From the NCBI GenBank assembly GCA_043772945.1, contig JAYVFR010000005.1, positions 1 to 45,198 on the forward strand: a stretch of 45,198 bases of DNA. Direction: 5' to 3'. Positions within the stretch are counted from its first letter, which is position 1. Each line of letters starts with the position of its first letter. Positions 34,000-42,815 of the stretch are shown here, one piece after another. The position numbers and the translations under genes were made by a program. The notes beneath the pieces are model-generated. The model had not been told where the DNA came from. It did no database searches and saw only the letters and a program-made list of their open reading frames with translations. The stretch is from JAYVFR01 sp043772945 (GTDB taxonomy: Bacteria; Patescibacteriota; JACMRA01).

Positions 34000-36888
34000 A
34001 TGCCTAATCTAAATAAATATACACTAATTCAAACAGATTTAATTAGTGAATACCAAATTAAAGCTAATATCTATGAGCATAACATTACTAAAGCCCAAAT
34101 TATTGATTTACAGTGCGATGACTTGGAAAATGCTTTTTGTATTGCTTTTAAAACTCCAAGCTATGGAGATACGGGTGTTGCTCATATTTTAGAGCATTCT
34201 GTTTTATGTGGTTCACGTAATTACCCTGTTAAGGAAGCTTTTGGAGAACTTACTAAAAGTAGTTTAAATACTTTCTTAAATGCACTAACTTACCCTGATA
34301 AAACTATTTATCCTTTTGCAACAATGAATAATAAGGACTATGTTAATTTAATGAAAGTTTATTTAGATTGTACACTCTTTCCGATTATTGATGAAAAAAT
34401 TTTTAAGCAAGAAGGCTGGCACATTGAAAAAGATGAGAAAGGTGAATTAATCTATAAAGGTGTAGTTTTTAATGAAACGAAAGGAAGTTACTCAAATCCT
34501 GATAGATATTTAAGTGAAGATTCAATGACTAATTTATTTCCTGACACAATTTATTCCCGTTCTAGTGGAGGAGATCCGCTGGTCATCCCGAGTTTAACTT
34601 TTGAGGAGTTTCATAAATTTTATAAGAAGTTTTATCATCCATCAAATTCAACAATTTTTTTGTATGGGAACCAAACAGAAGACGAATCACGTTGGGAAGT
34701 TTTAGATAATTATCTAGACCAATTTGAATATCAAGAAATTATAGCTTTAGGAGATAAACTTGAGGAGCGGAATAAAACTGTAACAAATTCCCTAATTACT
34801 CTCCAAAAAGTCTTTGATAAACCTAGGGAAATAACTAATTACTACCCTGCTAGTGAATTAGGTGCTATAACTTGGAGCTATTCAAATGAGAAAGAACTAA
34901 CACCAAGCGAATTAATGGAAGTTGAAATTATTAACAGATTACTAGTTGCCAAAACTACAAGCCCGCTCAGGAAAGCCTTGATTGATTCAGGCCTTGGTGA
35001 GGAATACATTGTCAGTGAAGATCCTGATCCACTCCCTCAATTGCTAATTATGCATGGGATGAAAGGTGTTAAAACAGAAAATTTAGATAAATTGAATGAG
35101 ATTTATAAGAAAGCACTAAATCAAATAGTCATAGACGGGTTTAGTCCTGATAGTATTGAGGCTGTTTTAAATCGGTTTGAGTTTGAGCTTCGGGAAGTTG
35201 ACTTTGGGTATTCTATGTATCCAAGAGGTTTAAAACTAGTTGATAAAATCTTGATCTTTAGTCTTTATAACAGAGGGTTTGCGGATGTTCTTGCTTTTGA
35301 GAAAAATCTAAAAGAATTGAGAGTTAAAATTCAGCAAGATCCAAACTATTTAGTAAATCAAGTGAGAGAGCTTTTTATTGAAAATAATTTTAAAGTTACA
35401 ACTAAATTTCTAGCAGACAAAGATTTTTTGGCAAATAAAGAAACACTAGAAAAAGAAAAACTACTCAACCTCCAAAAAAATATTAGCGGAACCGAACTAG
35501 ATAAAATTGTAGAAACTCAAAAAACTTTAAATGAGTGGCAACAAGCTCCAGACTCACCAGAAGCTCTAGCTACTATTCCTGTCATTAACCTTTTGGATGT
35601 AGACAAATACACTAATAAAAATCTGGGTCAAGTTGTAAACCAAAATTTAATTTTTACTAAACTGAACAGTGCTGGGATTGTTTATCTAGATTTTAGTTTT
35701 GACCTTTGTGGCGTTGAAGTTAGTGATTTTAGTTTATTGCCTAGTTTTATTAGTTTATTTGGTAAACTTGGGACAAACAAATATACTGATTTAGAGCTTC
35801 AGAATTTACTAGGGATTTATACAGGTGGTCTTGGTTTAAGTCTTATTATCGATAATGATTATAACGGTAATCTAATAAATAAGTTAGCTATTAGTACTAA
35901 ATGCCTAGAGGAAAACTTACAAATAGTATTAGAGTTAGTTAATGAAATTATTTTAAATACTCAATTTAATAATTCAGAAAATCTTTCTAAAATCAAGCAA
36001 ATAATTACTGAAAATAAATCTATAATTACAAACTCTCTAGCTAGTAATGGGCATGTTACAATTTTAACTCGTCTAATGGCAGGCCTTTCTGCTGACTTAT
36101 ACTTAAAGGATCAAATTAATGGTTACACTCAAACAAAAGCCATAGAAAATTATTTAGAAAATTTAGAGAGACAACCAGAAATTATAACTCATAAACTAAT
36201 TAATTTCCAAAAGAATATTTTTAATCAAAGTAATTTAATTTTAGCTTTTGGCAATAATGAGCTTGAGAATCATATTATTCCTATTGAAAGTTTTATTCAA
36301 AATCTACCAAACCTTCAAACATCTAAAGCTCACAGAAAAATTATATTAAACCCTAAATCAGAGGATTTAATCCTAGATACTCAGGTTAATTACGTAGCAA
36401 ATATCTACCAAATTAACCAAAAAAACTGGTTTAAAGGATCTTTTTTGGGAGTCATAAACTATCTGAGAATAGATTATTTGTGGAATAAAGTTCGTATTCA
36501 AGGTGGTGCTTACAGTTGTATGGTGATGTTTAAGCCACTTAGTGGAATTTTTGGGTTTGTTAGCTATCGAGATCCTAATTTAGACAACACTTATCAAATT
36601 TATGACACGGTAATTGCTGAGCTTGAAATGGTTAATTTAAGCAAGGAGCATTTGAATAAACTAATTATTGGAGCTTTTGGAGATCTGGATTATAAACTCA
36701 CAAATAGTGAAATAAATACTAGAGAATTAATCAGGGTTATAAAAGGTGAAACTGAATTAGTTCGCCAAAAAATTCGTGACGAATTATTCCAAACAAATTT
36801 AAACGATTTTAAAAAACTAGCAGAAATTCTCAGAAATTCTCAAACTCAAATAAAAGGCGCTGTTAAAGCAGAAGTTAAGCATTTATAA
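34000..36888 (+). CDS. M16C metalloprotease (PreP-like)
   Basis: A 962-residue zinc protease of the pitrilysin/presequence-protease family. The inverted zinc motif HILEH (62-66: His62, Glu65, His66) has its distal ligand at Glu159 in VFNETKGSYSNP. Both are followed by M16C-typical sequence (SVLCGSRNYPVKEAF, TYPDKTIYPFAT). The four-domain length is complete, and the C-terminal half shows the substrate-binding RIQGGAY motif of PreP. Such enzymes degrade short unstructured peptides inside a closed chamber. No signal peptide is seen, so a cytosolic peptide-clearing role is likely. A TTGACA (33960-33965) lies just upstream, predicting a nearly leaderless message. It is a single gene, next to the tRNA. 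Confidence 0.92.
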   Translation: MPNLNKYTLIQTDLISEYQIKANIYEHNITKAQIIDLQCDDLENAFCIAFKTPSYGDTGVAHILEHSVLCGSRNYPVKEAFGELTKSSLNTFLNALTYPDKTIYPFATMNNKDYVNLMKVYLDCTLFPIIDEKIFKQEGWHIEKDEKGELIYKGVVFNETKGSYSNPDRYLSEDSMTNLFPDTIYSRSSGGDPLVIPSLTFEEFHKFYKKFYHPSNSTIFLYGNQTEDESRWEVLDNYLDQFEYQEIIALGDKLEERNKTVTNSLITLQKVFDKPREITNYYPASELGAITWSYSNEKELTPSELMEVEIINRLLVAKTTSPLRKALIDSGLGEEYIVSEDPDPLPQLLIMHGMKGVKTENLDKLNEIYKKALNQIVIDGFSPDSIEAVLNRFEFELREVDFGYSMYPRGLKLVDKILIFSLYNRGFADVLAFEKNLKELRVKIQQDPNYLVNQVRELFIENNFKVTTKFLADKDFLANKETLEKEKLLNLQKNISGTELDKIVETQKTLNEWQQAPDSPEALATIPVINLLDVDKYTNKNLGQVVNQNLIFTKLNSAGIVYLDFSFDLCGVEVSDFSLLPSFISLFGKLGTNKYTDLELQNLLGIYTGGLGLSLIIDNDYNGNLINKLAISTKCLEENLQIVLELVNEIILNTQFNNSENLSKIKQIITENKSIITNSLASNGHVTILTRLMAGLSADLYLKDQINGYTQTKAIENYLENLERQPEIITHKLINFQKNIFNQSNLILAFGNNELENHIIPIESFIQNLPNLQTSKAHRKIILNPKSEDLILDTQVNYVANIYQINQKNWFKGSFLGVINYLRIDYLWNKVRIQGGAYSCMVMFKPLSGIFGFVSYRDPNLDNTYQIYDTVIAELEMVNLSKEHLNKLIIGAFGDLDYKLTNSEINTRELIRVIKGETELVRQKIRDELFQTNLNDFKKLAEILRNSQTQIKGAVKAEVKHL

Positions 36889-36992
36889 TAAATCTTATAG
36901 CGCGATTATAATTAACTTGCAAAGATTAAAAAAGTGTGATTGCCCTATAAAAAGGAAACTTTCTTTATAAAACAAAAGCAGGAGCAAAAAAA

Positions 36993-37214
36993 ATGAATTA
37001 TCACCATGGCTTAGATCCAGACGATTGCGGTGATACACCAAAGCAGAAATTCGAAGGCCTACTAGTAAATGCCTTAAATACAAAAGGTTTACCAAGAGAT
37101 TTTTACCAAGCTGTTAAAAAACTTCAACAAGAAAGGTTTGATAGCACAAGTATGGCTTGTTTTAACGCTTTCATTGATAGACTTACCAGGCCTCAGCAAA
37201 GGCTTTTACGATAG
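36993..37214 (+). CDS. Small protein of unknown function, 73 aa
   Basis: Not recognised. The first 15 residues are acidic with His and Cys (NYHHGLDPDDCGD), and the rest is a basic amphipathic helical region ending RPQQRLLR. A strong AGGAG (36980-36984) eight bases from the ATG and an intrinsic terminator 44 bases after the stop make it a well-supported single-gene transcript. Confidence 0.65.
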   Translation: MNYHHGLDPDDCGDTPKQKFEGLLVNALNTKGLPRDFYQAVKKLQQERFDSTSMACFNAFIDRLTRPQQRLLR

Positions 37215-37257
37215 AGTTTTATAAAGATAAAACAGAATCTAAAACCCTAACCTAATC

Positions 37258-37281
37258 CTGCATTAATTTGCAGTTTTTTTT
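37258..37281 (+). terminator. Intrinsic terminator
   Basis: CTGCA (37258-37262) and TGCAG (37269-37273) form a short stem followed by eight T. It ends the 36993 transcript before the rpmF promoter. Confidence 0.7.
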
Positions 37282-37331
37282 ATTTTTTAGCTGATTAAAA
37301 TACCAATTAAAATTACTCAAATCACATTACT

Positions 37332-37359
37332 TTGACAAAAAAGCAGAATTTTCTATTAA
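37332..37359 (+). promoter_or_regulatory. Promoter for rpmF
   Basis: TTGACA (37332-37337) with TATTAA (37354-37359) after 16 bases. Start expected near 37366, about 17 bases before ATG 37383. Confidence 0.55.
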
Positions 37360-37382
37360 CTATTTATATAAATATATAGAAT

Positions 37383-37568
37383 ATGCCAGTACCAAAGAAA
37401 CGCCTTACCAAACGCCGCCAAGGAAACCGTAGAAGTCAAGCTCACGGTAAATTAGAACTAGTTCATTTAGCTAAATGTAGCAACTGTGGTTATCAAGTAA
37501 TGCCTCATCGTGTGTGTCATCAATGTGGTTATTATAAGGGGAAACAAATAGTAAGTAAGCTCGTATAA
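37383..37568 (+). CDS. rpmF: 50S ribosomal protein bL32
   Basis: A 61-residue large-subunit ribosomal protein. The N-terminus MPVPKKRLTKRRQGNRRSQ is diagnostic, and the four zinc cysteines are intact (Cys32, Cys35, Cys45, Cys48: CSNC and CHQC). Basic as expected. It is followed after 34 bases by the possible NusB gene. Confidence 0.97.
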   Translation: MPVPKKRLTKRRQGNRRSQAHGKLELVHLAKCSNCGYQVMPHRVCHQCGYYKGKQIVSKLV

Positions 37569-37602
37569 ACTACCTAGTATAACTACCGCACAATTAAAAT
37601 TT

Positions 37603-38091
37603 ATGCCTGATATAGCTAGCTCTCTGTGGTCAAAAAAAACACGAGAGTTAATTATCCTTTATATTTATAATTATCTTTTTTTAAGAGAGTATAATTCAGA
37701 TGAATCCAATTTAGACAACAATTTATTTGATTTGGTTGATTTGGTTGAAATAGCCTTTGATAAAAAATCTGATGAGGAAAAACAAGAAATTTTAAAAGAT
37801 TCTCAAGCTACTTTTAATCAAATCAAGAAATTAATACCTCTTGAAATAACAAATTATATTAATAACTTGTCTAAGTTCAGTAACAATTGGAAATTTACAG
37901 GTGTCATGACTAAAAGTATTCTAGTCACTTTCTGTTTGGAGAGGGAAATCTTGCCAATAGATAAGCTAGACCCAGATAATACCAAAGTTAACTTTAAGAC
38001 TTTAAACTTATATTTAAAAATTTCGGCTAAATATTTAGAATTGACTCAAATTAGCACAATTCATGCAATTCTTGGAAAACTCTCTCTCTAA
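37603..38091 (+). CDS. Possible NusB-like antitermination protein
   Basis: A 162-residue all-helical protein. The start (KKTRELIILYIYNYLF) resembles the NusB opening helix (RxxALQxLYxx), and the end (ISAKYLELTQISTIHAILGKL) matches the usual AKxFxxxxSxxFVNGVLxxL pattern of NusB. The ILPIDKLDPD segment also fits the helix before it. NusB joins NusE in rRNA antitermination. Length is right for the family, but the sequence is divergent, so I leave the symbol blank. It is co-directional with rpmF (34-base gap), consistent with a translation/transcription housekeeping pair. Confidence 0.5.
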   Translation: MPDIASSLWSKKTRELIILYIYNYLFLREYNSDESNLDNNLFDLVDLVEIAFDKKSDEEKQEILKDSQATFNQIKKLIPLEITNYINNLSKFSNNWKFTGVMTKSILVTFCLEREILPIDKLDPDNTKVNFKTLNLYLKISAKYLELTQISTIHAILGKLSL

Positions 38092-38205
38092 CTCTCTAAG
38101 GATTAAATACGTTGAAAACAGTTCAGCACAAACTGAATTAAATTAAATTAGACTAAATATTAAATTTTATGTAAAATCTGTCATAATTTTTAAATAAACA
38201 AAAAT

Positions 38206-40059
38206 ATGTTTGATTGGATTTTTAACCAAATTGAAAAAAACCTTGTAATAATTTATGCAATTTTAATCCTAATATTTGCAACAATTACCTTTGGTAGTAA
38301 CTATCAATACCCAAACTCTAGTATCTGGGATGAATCATACCACATTAGCAGTGCCGAAAAAATAATTGAAGGAACCATGTACATGGAAACTCACCCAGCT
38401 TTTGGTAAAATGGCTATTGCTTTGGGAGAAATCATTATTAATCCTAACGCTCAGTACGATCAGTTAAACTTATTAGGGAAATTTTGTTTAAGCGTTACCC
38501 CAACTGACGGCAAGTATAAGGATTTTGAAAACAAGGATCAAGAATATAAAGTAGAATACAAAAACGATAAAGGACAACTTGAAAAACGTGTCCCGACTTT
38601 ACTAGAGCTACGAAAATATTTATTTGAGCAAAAACTAATAACAGGACCAATTAACAAATCAGACTTTACCAAAACCAATTCAATAGGTTCAGATAACAAA
38701 AACCCCTACCCTGCTTATATGTCATGGTGTGGTTTTCGATTTATGCCTGTTATTAGTGGGATTTTAGGAGGTTTAATGTTTTTTCTTGCTCTCTTTTTCA
38801 TCCTTGATAACAAACATCTTGCACTTCTTTTTAGTTCACTGTATATTTTTGATAATGGTTTCATTATTCAATCGAGAGCTGCTTTACTCGATCCTATTCA
38901 ACACTTTTTGTTTTTAGTTACACTTACAACTCTTGGCTTTGGAATTTGGCAATCTCGCAAAAAAAACCAAACTGGCAATCAAACTAACCAACAAATTAGT
39001 GTCAATACCACAAATTACGTTATTTTAGGATTTGTAACAGGTCTCTCAACGGCGACTAAAGTCAATGGAGCTGTTAGTTTATTATTTGCTGTAATTTGGG
39101 CTGGGTGGGAGATATTCTCAAGGACTAAACAGCAGTCTAATTGGAAGTTGTTAATTCGATCATTCATTAAGCCTGTTGCTAAAGTTATTTTAACTATAAT
39201 TATTTGCTTGATAACATACCTAGGAATTAGTTATTATCACGTTGGACGTGGTAGCATTATAGTCAACGATAATTACAGTAGTAATGGTAAATATTATATT
39301 GGCAGAGAATTGAAAGAAGGTGAAAATAATTACAACCTTAAAAAATGGTCACAAAACACTTATTTAGAGGAGTTACAAGCTAATCGCAGCTGGGGTTTTA
39401 AAGCTTTTGTTAGCGGAACAATGGCAAACTATTTTTATATGGAAGAGGATCACAAAGGAATACCTAAATTTGACGTCAAAAAACCTGATGAAAACGGCTC
39501 CTATCCAATGAACTGGGCAGTTTTAAATAAAACAATTAGTTACAGATGGGAAACCAGTGATAATATAAGTTATCGTTATCTTTATTTCATTGGCAACCCT
39601 CTCTCCTGGTTAGTTGGACTAATTGGAATTATGCTATCTCTTTGCTTAATAGTTGCTTATTTAATTTTTGATTTACCGATTCGTAATCGTTATTTATTTA
39701 ACTGGATTCAGGCTCTCACTGGAGTTTATGTAATCTATATGAGTATTATGATGTATATAATCTCTAAGCGTGTGATTTATATTTACATGTATTTGCCAGC
39801 ATTAATTCTTTCTTGGGTTCTCTCAGCTCTTGTTTTTAAATATCTTTTAGAGACTGATTTTGATAAAAAAGAATTTGATATTAGTTTTAAAAATAACTCC
39901 TTTCTAGTGTATTTAGGACTTATTTTATTAGCTTTTACCTTAATTGTAGCATTTATTTTTTATGCACCTTTTAGTTATTATCAACCGCTAACGAATGAGG
40001 AATTTCAACTCAGAAATTTGTTTGACTTTTGGCAAATGAAAACAGCCAATGGAAAATAA
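38206..40059 (+). CDS. PMT-type (GT39) membrane glycosyltransferase
   Basis: A 617-residue GT-C enzyme with about ten membrane helices. The family signatures lie in the first outer loop: Asp42-Glu43 (SIWDESYH) and HPAFGK (63-68), equivalent to HPPLGK of protein O-mannosyltransferases. A large outer segment (about 85-170) separates helices one and two, and another soluble stretch (about 345-440) precedes the C-terminal helices. Such enzymes move a sugar from a polyprenyl-phosphate carrier to Ser/Thr of exported proteins. A CATAAT -10-like box lies 19 bases before the ATG. The Ser-rich surface protein at 41728 is a possible acceptor (inference). Confidence 0.85.
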   Translation: MFDWIFNQIEKNLVIIYAILILIFATITFGSNYQYPNSSIWDESYHISSAEKIIEGTMYMETHPAFGKMAIALGEIIINPNAQYDQLNLLGKFCLSVTPTDGKYKDFENKDQEYKVEYKNDKGQLEKRVPTLLELRKYLFEQKLITGPINKSDFTKTNSIGSDNKNPYPAYMSWCGFRFMPVISGILGGLMFFLALFFILDNKHLALLFSSLYIFDNGFIIQSRAALLDPIQHFLFLVTLTTLGFGIWQSRKKNQTGNQTNQQISVNTTNYVILGFVTGLSTATKVNGAVSLLFAVIWAGWEIFSRTKQQSNWKLLIRSFIKPVAKVILTIIICLITYLGISYYHVGRGSIIVNDNYSSNGKYYIGRELKEGENNYNLKKWSQNTYLEELQANRSWGFKAFVSGTMANYFYMEEDHKGIPKFDVKKPDENGSYPMNWAVLNKTISYRWETSDNISYRYLYFIGNPLSWLVGLIGIMLSLCLIVAYLIFDLPIRNRYLFNWIQALTGVYVIYMSIMMYIISKRVIYIYMYLPALILSWVLSALVFKYLLETDFDKKEFDISFKNNSFLVYLGLILLAFTLIVAFIFYAPFSYYQPLTNEEFQLRNLFDFWQMKTANGK

Positions 40060-40066
40060 GAATTAT

Positions 40067-41602
40067 TTAGCTAAATTCTGTCTCAAAACCTAGCAACTTT
40101 TTGATTTGCAATTCCAAGCTTTCTACCAATTCGCTTGATAAAGTCTGAGTATAAGAATAATAAGTAATCTCAAAGTTTAATTTGTCACTCTCCTCATTTA
40201 ATCTAAACCTTTCAATTGGATTAATTTTCACCTGACATTTACCGTCTACTAAATTTTTGATTAATTTATCCACGTTTTCCCAAGTTAAATTGGAACTAAT
40301 TTGATGAGAATAAGCTCTTTTAATACTAGGGTATTGAGTTATGTCGGTGTATTTACCAATAGTTAATAAGTTAATTTGATTTAAATTAGAAATATCAATA
40401 GTTAGCGTCCAAAGAGTTTTAGATAACGGAATATTTAATAATTTTTTAAGTTTGTTACTAATTTGAGTGATCCTAATAGAGCCATGAGTTGTTTGTTGGC
40501 CGATATCTAGTATGTTTATTTTGCTTTCCAAATATTCGGTATCAGTATAATTAAAATAATTTTTCAGTGAATGAGCAAGCGTTGTAATGTAATAAGGATC
40601 TTCTGATTCAATAAGGGCAGCTAAAACGTTATTGGGCTTATAATTTCCTTCTGGGTAAATTTCATTGATCTCAAAAATTTGAATATTTTTTTGACCACGA
40701 CTTAAATTCTCAGAATAAACTTTTGATAAACTTGTTTCTAAATTATCCCGATAAAATGACTCGAGCGATGAATAAGGGTTTAAAAGCTTTAGAGCATTTT
40801 CTTTATTTATAAGCATTTTTTCGTTTACAAAAGGCCTAGTAATTACTTCAGTATAGCCCAAATTTGTCATAAGATTTTTAACAGCAATTTCTTTATCAAA
40901 GAATGTATTATACTGATTATTTGAACTAAAATTAATGTAATCAGGCTCTAAATTTTCAAATCCAATCAATCTAATTAGCTCCTCTAACAAATCTTCCTTT
41001 GTTTCTATCTTTCCATAAAAAACATTTGGAATTAATTTGTTTGTTTCTTTATTGTAACTTCCCAAAAAAATTAACTTACTCTCTAAAATAGGTTTCCAAT
41101 ATTCAACAAAACGACTATCAAAACGACTACAAAGATACTCCCAATTAATTTCAATTCCCCGAGATTCAACCTTTGAAGTTATAAATGAACTATTTTTTGA
41201 GATTCGCTTAAATATATTATCAAAATTATTATTATGAGGTAATAGATTCATAAGCTTAACTGTTGCAAGTTTAACGAGGCTTGTATTAATATCTCCCGCA
41301 AATAATTTATTAGCATCCGAACGATAATTAAGTTTGAAGCCGCTTCTCGCTACTTGCTCAGGATCAAAATTTGCAATTTCAATTAACAACTCCCTGCTAT
41401 CACTTTGGGTCTTTGTACTTTCACCACCAACAACCCCTGGCACTGCTAGGATTTGTTCGCCCTGGTTATTAAAACCCACAAGGGTTACAACATCTTTATC
41501 AAGTGATAATTCTTTGATTGACCCGAGAGACTTAAATTTAATGTCTGAATTTAAATTTGCAATATTTTGCTGAATTTTCCAAGAGAGAGTTTTTAAAGGC
41601 AT
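40067..41602 (-). CDS. pheT: Phenylalanine--tRNA ligase beta subunit, N-terminally truncated
   Basis: Subunit of the enzyme that charges tRNA-Phe. The protein starts inside the B3/4 editing domain (VPGVVGGESTK, about 55-65; FKLNYRSDA, about 88-96), continues through B5 (about 165-240) and the catalytic-like core (about 245-415), and ends with an FDX-ACB anticodon-binding domain (about 420-510). Full-length bacterial PheT is near 800 residues. Here the N-terminal tRNA-binding (EMAP-like) and B1 domains, roughly 280 residues, are absent. An in-frame TAA four codons before ATG 41602 and the divergent gene 125 bases away rule out a longer reading here. No pheS is in the window. Confidence 0.85.
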   Translation of the reverse strand: MPLKTLSWKIQQNIANLNSDIKFKSLGSIKELSLDKDVVTLVGFNNQGEQILAVPGVVGGESTKTQSDSRELLIEIANFDPEQVARSGFKLNYRSDANKLFAGDINTSLVKLATVKLMNLLPHNNNFDNIFKRISKNSSFITSKVESRGIEINWEYLCSRFDSRFVEYWKPILESKLIFLGSYNKETNKLIPNVFYGKIETKEDLLEELIRLIGFENLEPDYINFSSNNQYNTFFDKEIAVKNLMTNLGYTEVITRPFVNEKMLINKENALKLLNPYSSLESFYRDNLETSLSKVYSENLSRGQKNIQIFEINEIYPEGNYKPNNVLAALIESEDPYYITTLAHSLKNYFNYTDTEYLESKINILDIGQQTTHGSIRITQISNKLKKLLNIPLSKTLWTLTIDISNLNQINLLTIGKYTDITQYPSIKRAYSHQISSNLTWENVDKLIKNLVDGKCQVKINPIERFRLNEESDKLNFEITYYSYTQTLSSELVESLELQIKKLLGFETEFS

Positions 41603-41654
41603 AAAATTAAATTAGATAGAGATACAGTTAATAAACTCATAAACAAATAAAATT

Positions 41655-41683
41655 TTGACAAGCTAAAAAAATATTATTATACT
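41655..41683 (+). promoter_or_regulatory. Near-consensus promoter for the surface-protein gene
   Basis: TTGACA (41655-41660) and TATACT (41678-41683) with a 17-base spacer. Start expected near 41690, 38 bases before ATG 41728. The best promoter match in the window. Confidence 0.75.
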
Positions 41684-41727
41684 CACTACCGAGTTAAATA
41701 AAAACACAAAAACAAATACAGAACATT

Positions 41728-42666
41728 ATGCCACAAGACATTAATACCAATAAAACTAATAATCATAAATTGTTAATTGCAGCTTTTATTACTGTTGATT
41801 TAATTCTAATTGGTTTAATCGCATTAGCTTTTGGTGGTTTTAATCCCAATATCCCCAATCAATCTTTTGCGGTGGATAATCTTGCTCTCTCAAGTAACGC
41901 TATCAACACTCAAATTCCAGTTGCAGTCAACTCCCTGATTACGGTCAATCAAACACCTATGATTACAGGTACCTCTCCTACTAATAGCACAGTTGTTATT
42001 AGAACAGCTAATGAAACTCAAACTGTAATGAGTGATTCTAATGGAGTCTGGGAATTTACTCCAACAATTGCTTTTTCTATTGGAATTCATGACATTAGAG
42101 TGGAAGCTTTAGATATTTCAGGTCAAGTTTTAGGAATTGATTCAACAATGGATGAGTTAGAAATTATTCCAACAGAGCCTATCTCATCATCAGTTTCACC
42201 CAGCCTAGCGATGGCTTCTCCTGACTTTTTTGGCAATCCCGATCTTGCTTCTATTGTAGGAGGAGTTACTAATGACTCCCTAAGCTTTACAAGCTTCAGC
42301 AACAGTATTTCTAGCATCTCCAGAGTAGAAGCCCAATCCTCAAACTTAAGCATGAGTTCAATTTCTAGATCAAGCACTAACTCTACAAGTCTAGTTTCGA
42401 TGACTAGCTCACCTTCCTCAACAATTTCTACCAGCAAACCCAGTGCGACATCAAGCTCTGTAATTGTCGTAATCAATAAACCAAACTCTAGTTTAACTGC
42501 CAGTCTAATTACTAGCTCATCTAGCGTTAATATTACTGAGATGAATACCGCGCGAACTGGAGGGTTTGATTCGCTTAGAATTGTTAGTTTGATAATTTTT
42601 GTAGTTTTCAATCTCTTGTTTATTAAGTTAAAAAATAAAAGTATTAGTAGCATTAATCTTGAATAA
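41728..42666 (+). CDS. Surface protein with Ig-like domain and Ser-rich stalk
   Basis: A 312-residue protein anchored at both ends. A signal or anchor helix (14-36) is followed by a beta-rich domain (about 62-147) with the bacterial Ig-like pattern (PMITGTSPTNSTVVIR ... SDSNGVWEFTP). A Ser/Thr-rich, probably disordered stalk (about 152-272) ends at a C-terminal hydrophobic helix (283-299) and basic tail. ARTGG (275-279) just before the last helix is faintly like a sortase motif, but it is not a true LPxTG. The Ser-rich stalk is a plausible target of O-glycosylation, and a PMT-type transferase is encoded nearby. A 186-codon antisense frame (42123-42683) is a shadow of the Ser repeats. Confidence 0.65.
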   Translation: MPQDINTNKTNNHKLLIAAFITVDLILIGLIALAFGGFNPNIPNQSFAVDNLALSSNAINTQIPVAVNSLITVNQTPMITGTSPTNSTVVIRTANETQTVMSDSNGVWEFTPTIAFSIGIHDIRVEALDISGQVLGIDSTMDELEIIPTEPISSSVSPSLAMASPDFFGNPDLASIVGGVTNDSLSFTSFSNSISSISRVEAQSSNLSMSSISRSSTNSTSLVSMTSSPSSTISTSKPSATSSSVIVVINKPNSSLTASLITSSSSVNITEMNTARTGGFDSLRIVSLIIFVVFNLLFIKLKNKSISSINLE

Positions 42667-42815
42667 CAACCAAAAAAACCCAAAAAATACTTAAAAATTC
42701 TATTGACACAGATAGTTTTTTTTGAAAAAGTTCTCTAGCTGATTAATTCTAATGAATTATAAGTTAAGGGGCTTTTTTATATATTAATTTTTAACTCAAA
42801 CACCTCAAAACACAA

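Noticed and set aside
42123..42683. 186-codon antisense frame opposite the Ser-rich surface protein
   Set aside because: A by-product of repeated Ser/Thr codons read backwards (Leu/Glu/Val-rich low complexity). The plus-strand gene has a near-consensus promoter and recognisable domains.
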